From Eumeta japonica (taxonomy: Eukaryota > Arthropoda > Insecta > Lepidoptera > Psychidae): a stretch of DNA of 64,000 nt. The notes below the pieces were generated by a model. It saw nothing but the letters and a program-made list of their open reading frames with translations. It was not told where the DNA came from and made no database searches. Both the position numbers and the translations under genes were made by a program. The stretch lies in contig BGZK01000017.1 of the NCBI GenBank assembly GCA_005406025.1, forward strand, positions 62,001-126,000, in the 5' to 3' direction. Positions 60,401-64,000 of this stretch are shown piece by piece; position 1 is the stretch's first letter, and every line of letters begins with the position of its first letter.

Positions 60401-63358
60401 GCCAGATACAAACAGCATAACCAAAGACATTTTACGGCGACTTTTTATTTATGAAATACAAAAAAACCTTTTCTCGGCCTAACACGTCGACAATTAATAA
60501 AGCGACCGATAAAAGGTAAGAATATCTAGGTTTAATAATTCCTTCCCTTGTTATGACGGAATTTTTCCTTTTTATGTAATAAAAATTCAATGTGAATTGA
60601 ATTTCTACACTAGATTCACTCATTTTGGTGGACAGAAAAACAATAGAAAAATGGTGGGACATTGTTTTTAATTTTTTACCTTTTTTTAAATGTTACAAAC
60701 AGCACAGCTAAAGAGATTTTACATATAGAATACGAAAAAACTGTTTCCGCTATCTAATACTTTGAGACTTGATGCTGTGAAACCGTGCTTTTTACCATTT
60801 TTTTTTTTTAATTTTGGATATACAGGAAGGCTTTCAATGTGAATTTAGAAATATCAAAATGTGTATCAAAATAACCACATCTTTTAATTGTTTAAATTTT
60901 TATACTTTTAAGAGAGCATAATAGACCTCAATATTTTGTATTAATTTCAACTTTATGTCTCTATCCGTTCCCGAGAAAAAGGCCTTTGACAACAAAACAA
61001 TTCTATTAATCTTCCGTTTTTCTTCATAAGGTTCGAAATCTTAAATAAGATCATAATTTAGTAGTTATTTTGATTTAATGCTTTGAACTTCTAAGGTGTT
61101 AATTGGGATTTGTACAATGCTACTATATACGTAGTAACAGAATCTAGATGTTTTGATTTAGAGATTAAGTCTTCAATAAAAACCAATTCTTTGACCCTTT
61201 TTTGGTTAATGGTGTTAATAAAAAATTTTTCAGTGTATTTTAGTGTATTAAATTCACGCAAACGCAATATTAATTTAGCCTCTTTACGACTTTTTCACGT
61301 TCGATTCTGGGTGAAACATTTAATTTCCTGGCGTATCGCGTGTCGCTTCCGTCCGATCGGGCGAAATTAAACTGTGCTGCGGGGCTTTCAATAATATAAC
61401 TTTTAATTGGGGAACTTTCTGATATCTACTGATCAAAAAAACAATGTCAGACAGAAGGATAAAAAATATCCATTTCAAACAATATCAATATCGTAGCGAA
61501 ATCCTATTGTACTTTCATAGAATAGAAGCGTGTCACGCGCATGTTAAATCTATTTTTATTGTCTCCATGTAAGAGACCTGTTGTGTTGTTTTCGTGTTCA
61601 CACTCTCCAATGCTTTTTATTAATTTCAAAGTACATACTACATCGAAAAGAATAGTTCAGTAGTAGCGCGTCACACAAAGGAACGGCTCCTGCGGGGTTA
61701 AAAAAGTGGCTTTCTATTCTCGTAAACGCTCGTAGAATAGAAAGACAGGGATTGACCTCAACTAATGAAATGTCAAATGCCAGCTAACATCAAACGCGTA
61801 CATTTAGCTTTCTATTCTACGAGCGTTTACGGCAATAGAAATCTAGTTGTGTCGTCCCCTAAAGTTAGCTGTGACGTAATAAGGCTGACGACCGACAACG
61901 GCTGACGCTTATCAGACTCGCGGTAAAAATATTTCAAAATCGGCTTTCAAAATCATTTGTTACTTATGCGCTGCACACGCTCATTTTTGTTATTTATTGC
62001 TCGTAGGGTACATAAATTTGTTATAATTTTATTCACGATTAAACAAGAAAATTTAAAAGTAAATAGGTAAAATTTTTCTATAGCTTAATACAATAAATAA
62101 GTTGCAATTTTAGTAAAGTTTAGCTTGTGGTTTGCATTTATAATAATAATTAAGTTCCATAAGAAATCTGACGGTTGTCGATGTTATTGACAGATGATGA
62201 TAGTTTGAATTCTAGATTGCTAGATTTTTTTGACCTTTTATGCTTTATATGATGGTATTATATGCTTAGTACATTTGTAAAACTATGTGACACCCTTTTT
62301 TAGATTTAAACAGCCCTTTTCGATTTAATATACATATATAAGAAAAGTTCAAAACACTTAGACTTAAAAGGTTGAAATTTTGCACAGGAGTTTACCGGGT
62401 TTCTTTTAGGATGTAGGCAAGGAATAAGAAAAGGAATTCTGAAATTCAACCTTTGAAGGGGTGAAATCGGGGAACAAAGTTTAAATATTAAATAGATATT
62501 TCGACTCGAAACTTCGTAAAAATGCTCCTAAAAACAAACAAGCCAATACTTATTTCGAGAATATTTGTCAACTCCATAGGGAGTGAAAATAAACTTAAAA
62601 TCCAATATAGGATTCGGATATGAGGTTTTTTCGTGCGTACATTACTAAAATAGCATTTATTTTGAGAATTGATTATAATTTTTTTGTGAATTAGAGATTA
62701 GGCTAGATTGGCTTTTGCTTGTGGCTTCTTTCGAGTGAACGTCGCAAAAGCAGGAACGGTATCCATATCGAGACTGGAATCGCAATTAAGAGCGGGACCG
62801 AGACTGATAGCGGTCGGTCGATATAAAAAGAAGAATACTGTAGCCGCGCCGGCGGAACTGCGGGCGACAGCTAATATTTTATATTGAATACGTTTTTTTT
62901 TAATTTTTCGTGATTTTGTTATCAAACTTTTTTAATTAAATGTTTAAAAACCTTTTAATCAGTCAGCCGTTGATTTATTGTTATTGATTTTCTTATTCAT
63001 GAAATTTGGTATCCATAATTTATATGTATACTAATTAATTAATTTACGTTTTCAATATCATTCACTTTCTTCATCAGTCGATCACACACAAAAGCTGGCT
63101 TTCACACACATAAACGGTGACGACTCTATGACACAATCGTAATTTTGAGTGTAATGGATATTTTTTTATATAGAGGACCACAATTTTGATTTCATTCAGG
63201 AACACCTTGCAGCACTGAGAGAAGAAGCCCCCAACGCTGACCCCACGAAGTTGGAGGCGCTGATGTCGGCGGCGTACGCTCTCGTCAGCCCGGAGGTTCA
63301 GCAAGTTACCCTACCTGATTTTCCTATCGACAGCCTGCACATGGCTGCTCGCGTACTG
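30307..63358 (+). CDS. VWA8: VWA8: mitochondrial AAA ATPase/von Willebrand A protein (5' six exons)
   Basis: Six exons join without a frame break into the first 312 residues of a protein about 1,900 residues long in animals; the rest lies beyond the window. VWA8 is a mitochondrial matrix-side protein with several MoxR-type AAA modules and a C-terminal VWA domain. The N-terminus is Arg-rich and amphipathic (MFSPSVTVRRIDVLIRILRG) and ends with RGYSS, as expected for a cleaved presequence. Diagnostic family blocks are WMMQKDLLGQDMFLLGRPGP, LSRDTTEADLKQRREIQ, EKAERNVLPVLNNLLENREM, IALGLPVPRYSGQPLDPPLR and LPDFPIDSL. The first P-loop is degenerate: GRPGPNRR has no Lys-Ser/Thr, which is also the state I know for this family, so the first AAA module probably does not hydrolyse ATP in the usual way. 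Exons 5 and 6 are separated by a 26-kb intron with a nested antisense gene. Confidence 0.93.
32396..32519 (+). CDS. VWA8: VWA8 exon 2
   Basis: Acceptor TACTATTTTCAG, donor AACAG|GTTTAT. It reads TIEGDELKNLSQSALRNLRW and MMQKDLLGQDMFLLGRPGPN. The last is the degenerate P-loop of the first AAA module. Confidence 0.9.
34552..34687 (+). CDS. VWA8: VWA8 exon 3
   Basis: Acceptor TTATTTTCAG; donor GACCAG|GTCTCG is weaker than the others but keeps the frame. It encodes RRKVALQYLELTQRELEYVA and LSRDTTEADLKQRREIQ, the second most conserved block of the N-terminal AAA module. Confidence 0.9.
35460..35930 (+). repeat. Thrice-repeated AGATATTAGCGTATTCAAAC motif
   Basis: Near 35505, 35772 and 35880 the same block recurs: an ATTCAACTGGTA lead (two of three copies), then AGATATTAGCGTATTCAAAC-like sequence and an AAACAAA tail, twice followed by TTCAG. 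It lies in VWA8 intron 3 and appears to be pieces of one dispersed repeat or a local duplication. No coding role. Confidence 0.5.
36397..36564 (+). CDS. VWA8: VWA8 exon 4
   Basis: Acceptor TCTGAAACAG, donor TTACAG|GTGATA; 56 whole codons. It encodes GRILVLEGIEKAERNVLPVL, the Walker-B-like strand with Glu instead of the usual Asp-Glu, and NNLLENREMHLEDGRFLIPA. Confidence 0.92.
37001..37165 (+). CDS. VWA8: VWA8 exon 5
   Basis: Acceptor ATTGATGCAG, donor TTCAAC|GTAAGT; 55 whole codons. It reads WRLVRVDERFRVIALGLPVP and RYSGQPLDPPLRSRFQARDV. The exon is GC-rich compared with exons 1-4. Several frames are open across it on both strands; only this one has family similarity. Confidence 0.93.
37166..41446. 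other. Left part of VWA8 intron 5
   Basis: No exon is recognised. Bases 39836-39890 are an inverted head of the dispersed CCGGCCAAGTGC-type repeat (reverse complement AAAAAAACTGGCCAAGAGCA). Bases 40100-41031 form a second, plus-strand piece of such a repeat. The remainder is AT-rich with no visible feature. Confidence 0.45.
40100..41031 (+). repeat. Dispersed repeat with internal 150-bp duplication
   Basis: The unit ends TTATAAGGGTTCCGTTTTTG followed by CAGAACCCTAATAA, the same tail as the repeat at 1089-1728. Inside, GATCGCTGCCGGTTCGTTCA (about 40489) and GATCGCCGCCGGTCCAGTTA (about 40639) begin two direct copies of a segment of about 150 bases that continue AAATCG, TTTGATTAGTT/GTTGATTCGTT and GATATCGTTA. 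The minus-strand frame at 40100-40408 is a by-product. Confidence 0.55.
41447..41452 (-). terminator. Possible poly(A) signal of the nested gene
   Basis: AATAAA on the minus strand, about 110 bases after the stop codon of the nested frame. Caution: the surrounding AAAATATCTTTATTTAAG also resembles the 3' signature of the LINE fragments in this window, so the signal may derive from such an insertion. Confidence 0.4.
41564..42574 (-). CDS. Nested antisense gene, unrecognised 336-residue protein
   Basis: A single open frame from the ATG at 42574 (A at -3) to TAA at 41564, on the strand opposite VWA8 and wholly inside its intron 5. I do not recognise the family. The protein is hydrophilic and rich in Arg, Lys, Pro, Ser and Glu, with no signal peptide or membrane segment. 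More ordered-looking blocks are SMYVRTVWVDGMRHAIL near the N-terminus, TKYTSFVDMRAL and RVLQWLDLAGKIDLITDN in the middle, and RQVHIFMPAVPKKP near the C-terminus. The rest looks disordered. The coding stretch is much GC-richer than the surrounding intron, and the competing frames on both strands are shorter. The frame extends upstream of 42574 only to non-ATG codons before a stop at 42619. Lack of introns would fit a retrogene or a small testis/cilium-type gene, but that is speculation. Confidence 0.68.
   Translation of the reverse strand: MPALWASSEKSMYVRTVWVDGMRHAILQPEDPHNKKRPRSFTAGADRKSRTRQSTSRLTFRPGSSSEIDFILKPQRSFATARTPTESELELHPIERLELSDIEDSEPEELVLNAHAQPLLQCDTSRTKYTSFVDMRALRSNRTTRTEPKPTNELSDRVLQWLDLAGKIDLITDNGAPDNDATRFVRPRHSWPEIQKRNDELAKPKPPVDSKTPKSDRNRPEYTPKPSDRRGDTARCEAIDRQELQPARTLESYARATRNAPAKTGKPRNHKAAVQETRLKVANEIHAVEKQYAALISKKIIPEFDAPSKRQVHIFMPAVPKKPPSNISSKPASVMS
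42576..42629 (-). CDS. Upstream ORF of the nested gene (17 codons)
   Basis: An ATG at 42629 opens MYPLGRKTIGRVRAALP and stops with TAA one base before the main ATG. If the leader is transcribed, this arrangement would reduce or couple initiation at the main start. Its presence in the mature leader is unproven; a possible splice acceptor (TTTGCAG) lies upstream at about 42677-42683. Confidence 0.3.
   Translation of the reverse strand: MYPLGRKTIGRVRAALP
42630..46599. other. Intron interval upstream of the nested gene
   Basis: It contains a perfect palindrome (42863-42896), a SINE-like stretch around 43690-43830 (GGTGGCGTGATGGACAGGC, then CGATCGATTCTTGACC, suggestive of decayed tRNA boxes), and CpG-bearing patches at about 44090-44240 and 45985-46110. 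The 114-codon frame at 45723-46067 has no recognisable domain. Otherwise AT-rich. Confidence 0.4.
42863..42896. repeat. Perfect 34-nt palindrome
   Basis: ACATGGTATTTAAATA, a two-base spacer, then TATTTAAATACCATGT. It lies about 290 bases upstream of the nested gene's start codon, in position to be part of its promoter, though it may be only a cruciform-prone repeat. Confidence 0.75.
46600..47060 (-). pseudogene. LINE relic, C-terminal end of reverse transcriptase ORF
   Basis: The minus-strand frame at 46825-47043 contains LYHIYYGECSEELFGFV, FRYRRACRKYHHHRFNCWHS and FLPRTVKLWNKLPSATFPIY. This is the C-terminal signature of many insect Jockey/I-like LINE polymerases (host-gene-like tail with RT..WN.LP..FP). 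Further 3', after a stop, FERRAYFF continues it. The catalytic domain is missing and stops are present, so this is a dead 5'-truncated copy. It differs in family from the LINE at 6.6-7.2 kb. Confidence 0.75.
47061..51829. other. Intron interval, no gene recognised
   Basis: Mostly AT-rich. Bases 48960-49340 are a CpG-containing island with no recognisable exon; a 23-codon frame MMRLKFSDARAIRNKNRKDE begins within it. Bases 50335-50500 contain the TGTCTGTCTGTTTAT and GAACCGATCTCGATGGGAG words typical of dispersed insect repeats. Nothing else is seen. Confidence 0.4.
51830..52210 (+). mobile_element. Helitron-like relic with 97-bp tandem duplication
   Basis: The right end is CCGCGTCAACTAG|T. The last 80 bases match the end of the copy at 2730-3331. 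The interior contains two almost identical 97-bp units starting at 51881 and 51978 (GGACTGTAA..., GGGACTGAGGTC..., GGAACGGGATCAGAATGAAA). Frames on either strand are repeat by-products. Confidence 0.6.
52860..53645 (+). other. Non-satellite insert within the satellite, with an exon-like frame
   Basis: Roughly 780 bases of less AT-rich sequence separate the two satellite blocks. At 53194 an ATG opens a 38-codon frame, MPFTAIEYANMIYCREVCRG continuing DIVLALNFYIKTLTD, followed at 53307 by a perfect GTAAGT donor. The peptide resembles the short helix-turn-helix segment (DUF4817-like) found at the N-terminus of several insect mobile-element proteins, but the match is weak. It could be the first exon of an inserted element. 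Confidence 0.35.
53194..53306 (+). CDS. Candidate first exon, HTH-like peptide
   Basis: An ATG preceded by AATAACA and a coding stretch running into the strong donor CAACCT|GTAAGT. The pattern EYANMIYCREVCRGDIVLAL suggests two short helices. No second exon could be identified, so the gene model is incomplete and may be spurious. Confidence 0.25.
54271..55469. other. Intron interval between the satellite and the mariner cluster
   Basis: AT-rich DNA. Short frames (54291-54569) are not recognisable. A weak hairpin AATTTAAATA/ATTTAAATT lies near 54318-54341. Nothing else is seen. Confidence 0.4.
55470..56470 (-). pseudogene. Mariner transposase relic A (nearly full length, decayed)
   Basis: Read on the minus strand and allowing frame changes, the whole ~345-residue transposase can be followed. 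It starts with IIFYDFEC and SDEFRDGLPSTAVNNKN, then MSQIQSILHKHLGMKKL (helix-turn-helix) and TKQQSTVWVYRDGPKPTK. An open stretch at 55644-55913 contains TVNSDWYTTICLPENIDELR and LHHDNASSRTA, and the C-terminus reads EEYEKHVSLVIREEWHKC. The first two acidic catalytic positions survive (SDKT and HDNA). The third block, normally YSPDL, is not recognisable, and many stops interrupt the frame. It is inactive. It belongs to a different mariner lineage from relics B-D. Confidence 0.82.
56870..58170 (-). pseudogene. Mariner transposase relic B (nearly full length)
   Basis: The minus-strand start codon is at 57852 (MRHKPRKKTCDVYGRN). Blocks follow in order: VDTWVPHEFTDRNSMNRILI, EPFLKRLTTDDEKWITYDKN (first catalytic Asp), then after frameshifts KRVVF-stop-YDNTRPQ (second Asp, one stop at the usual His), and SSDFHLFWSPQNSL with PTKWQQDVEQNGTY at the C-terminus (56891-57118). 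About 300 bases upstream of the ATG (57853-58170) are shared with relics C and D. Several stops and frame changes make it non-functional. Confidence 0.83.
58297..58328. repeat. GC-rich near-palindrome
   Basis: GGCGCGTGTCACGCG and GCGCGTCACGCGCC face each other with a short centre. It contains eight CpGs in an AT-rich region and lies just before a Helitron-like relic. Confidence 0.5.
58370..58905 (+). mobile_element. Helitron-like relic between mariner copies
   Basis: The right end GAAGTCGCGGGCGGAGAGCT then AA|T fits CTRR|T, and GCGAAGTCGCGGGC can fold into a short terminal hairpin. The interior (GACAGCGGAACCGGGTGTGT, GGGATCGAAATCGAGTATGG) aligns with 20900-21617. Non-coding. Confidence 0.6.
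59090..59640 (-). mobile_element. Helitron-like fragments, minus strand
   Basis: Two blocks, 59090-59260 and 59439-59640, carry the complement of the family motif (CCCGTATTTAATTTCGGTCC, CGATCTAATCCCGATTCCGG). The second begins, on the minus strand, with an end-like GAAGCCGCGAGCAGTAGCTA. The 156-codon frame at 58943-59413 spans one block; its repetitive Pro/Val/Phe/Asp stretch is a by-product. Confidence 0.45.
59715..60545 (-). pseudogene. Mariner relic C (5' half)
   Basis: The minus-strand ATG at 60235 opens MRHKPRKKTYDVYGRN followed by AQNWFKFESGNFDVKEPRSG and RP, the mariner N-terminal helix-turn-helix and its GRP linker. The frame is open for about 98 codons. Homology to relic B then continues across frame breaks to about 59715, where the element is truncated just after the first catalytic block. 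The 5' non-coding region to 60545 matches that of relic B. Confidence 0.8.
60550..60765 (-). mobile_element. Mariner relic D (5' non-coding region only)
   Basis: Starting immediately after relic C, the sequence repeats the region just upstream of the start codon (CATTTTGGTGGACAGAAAAA and ATAGAAAAATGG, then ACAGC and AAAGAGATTTTAC). It carries no transposase codons. Same orientation as B and C. Confidence 0.7.
61702..61850. mobile_element. Palindromic MITE-like element
   Basis: CTTTCTATTCTCGTAAACGC followed by TCGTAGAATAGAAAG at 61710-61744 is itself a hairpin. Its reverse complement (CTTTCTATTCTACGAGCGTT then TACG) recurs at about 61809-61832. The whole 150-bp unit is an inverted repeat of hairpins and is non-coding. 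Confidence 0.6.
62330..62874 (+). mobile_element. Helitron-like relic
   Basis: The right end GGCGGAACTGCGGGCGACAG then CTAA|T fits the CTRR|T rule. The preceding GGAATCGCAATTAAGAGCGG and GACCGAGACTGATAGCGG are family motifs. The left boundary is uncertain and could be as late as 62700. Confidence 0.5.
63200..63358 (+). CDS. VWA8: VWA8 exon 6
   Basis: Acceptor TTTCATTCAG, donor GTACTG|GTAATT; 53 whole codons. It reads EHLAALREEAPNADPTKLEA and LMSAAYALVSPEVQQVTLPD followed by FPIDSLHMAARVL. This is the helical lid region following the first AAA module in VWA8, and LPDFP-DSL is diagnostic. It is in phase with exon 5 across the 26-kb intron. Confidence 0.9.
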
Positions 63359-64000
63359 GTAATTCTGCCGTTATATTTCTTTTATAATATTGCAGTAATC
63401 CATCGATCGCAAGTAATCGATTCATTTAAAATTTAAGCAATTTCATTTTTCAATGGAACTTTTATACTATATTTTTTCTGGCCTTTGATTTATACATTTA
63501 TTTGTAATATTTATTCGATTTATACAATAGGCCAGAGCGGCGTCGCATTCCAGAGCTATCATTATAGTCTAAGATCCGACTGCGTGAGTCCTACGTCCAT
63601 CTGTTTTTTAATCAAAATGCGATTAGCCTAAATAATTATTTATAGAGGAATACAATACAACGCACGAAACTCTGCCGCTCTGGGTTACCTTTGAATGAGG
63701 TGATGTGCAGGGTCAGTGCTCTCCAACCCTTCTTACTTCTCCTCCGCGTCCTTATTCTACGCCAATGCGACGCTTTAGTGACTAACTCACGGCGGGAGAG
63801 TTTCGTGCATTGTATTGTACTTTTCTGCCGGGATACCGACAACAATATGACCGTAAATACTTTTAATTAAAGTAATATTAATTATTCTTTTCTAAACAAT
63901 TTCGTTCACTTGTTTTCAAGTTAAATTACTGTTTATTTCAAAAAGAAATATATAAAGAACTTAAAAAGTTTGGGTTGCCATTTCTCAGTTGGCCCCGACT
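63359..64000 (+). other. Start of VWA8 intron 6
   Basis: No further exon is seen before the window ends. A MITE lies at 63651-63819. The segment 63533-63600 (GGCCAGAGCGGCGTCGCATT) is somewhat GC-rich but does not continue the VWA8 frame. Confidence 0.5.
63651..63819. mobile_element. 169-bp MITE with ~28-bp terminal inverted repeats
   Basis: TACAATACAACGCACGAAAC at the left matches the reverse complement of the right end, TACAATACAATGCACGAAAC, and the match continues TCT(G/C)CCGC. Both ends begin with TA, as expected for Tc1/mariner-type insertion at TA. Non-coding. Confidence 0.75.

Larger units (their letters stand above)
37166..63199 (+). other. VWA8 intron 5 (26 kb)
   Basis: A phase 0 GT-AG intron, far larger than the preceding ones (0.4-2 kb). 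It holds a nested antisense gene (41564-42574), repeats, a LINE relic (46600-47060), a satellite (52640-54270), Helitron-like and mariner relics (51.8-52.2 and 55.4-60.8 kb) and palindromes. Both flanking exons keep frame and adjoin in the family's order (RDVASPGFN, then EHLAALREE), so this is a single intron on present evidence. Confidence 0.85.
60766..63199. other. Right end of VWA8 intron 5
   Basis: Contains the nested palindrome at 61702-61850 and a Helitron-like relic ending at 62874. The words GGTTGAAATTTTGCACAGG and GGGGTGAAATCGGGGAAC at 62370-62475 look like the body of a further dispersed repeat, possibly the same Helitron. Otherwise no feature is visible. Confidence 0.45.

Noticed and set aside
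1..64000. A multi-gene system such as a defence island, biosynthetic cluster or integrated virus
   Set aside because: Only two recognised host genes, one nested unknown gene and transposon relics are present; no viral structural, polymerase or cluster-type genes were seen.

Overview
The window looks like nuclear DNA from an insect, most probably a moth or butterfly (Lepidoptera). It is very AT-rich, its genes are split by GT-AG introns, and it is crowded with relics of types common in that order: Helitron ends of the form ...CTAG|T, mariner relics, LINE 3' ends reading ATATCTTTATTTCGTAAGTAA, and TIR-bounded MITEs. The order is an inference from repeat content and not a proof. No prokaryotic or organellar features were seen.

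Three protein-coding genes can be supported. (1) The 3' part of a secreted group III phospholipase A2 gene lies on the + strand, with exons at 15632-15737, 20484-20676 and 22813-23135. Its signal-peptide exon was not securely found. (2) The 5' part of VWA8, a mitochondrial AAA-ATPase/von Willebrand A protein, lies on the + strand, with six exons from the ATG at 30307 to 63358; the gene continues past the right edge. Its first five exons lie within 7 kb, and a 26-kb intron then separates exons 5 and 6. (3) An apparently intronless, GC-rich reading frame (41564-42574, - strand, 336 aa) is nested inside that intron, antisense to VWA8. I do not recognise its family.

Layout: 1-13 kb has no recognised gene and carries Helitron, LINE and other repeats, a (TA)n tract and a 46-bp minisatellite. 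13-23 kb holds a GC-rich palindrome and the phospholipase gene. 23-30 kb is AT-rich intergenic DNA with a ~104-bp degenerate tandem array and a 675-bp foldback element. 30-37 kb holds VWA8 exons 1-5. 37-63 kb is the large VWA8 intron, with the nested gene, a LINE relic, an ~80-bp satellite split by unrelated DNA, and a cluster of decayed mariner transposons mixed with Helitron fragments (55.4-60.8 kb). VWA8 exon 6 and a small MITE close the window.

The genes do not form a pathway; their arrangement is ordinary eukaryotic linkage. I found no defence system, CRISPR array or gene cluster. The most interesting items are the nested unrecognised gene, the window-wide Helitron-like family that appears to have seeded a minisatellite, the foldback element, the interrupted satellite with an exon-like segment, and the stacked mariner 5' regions.
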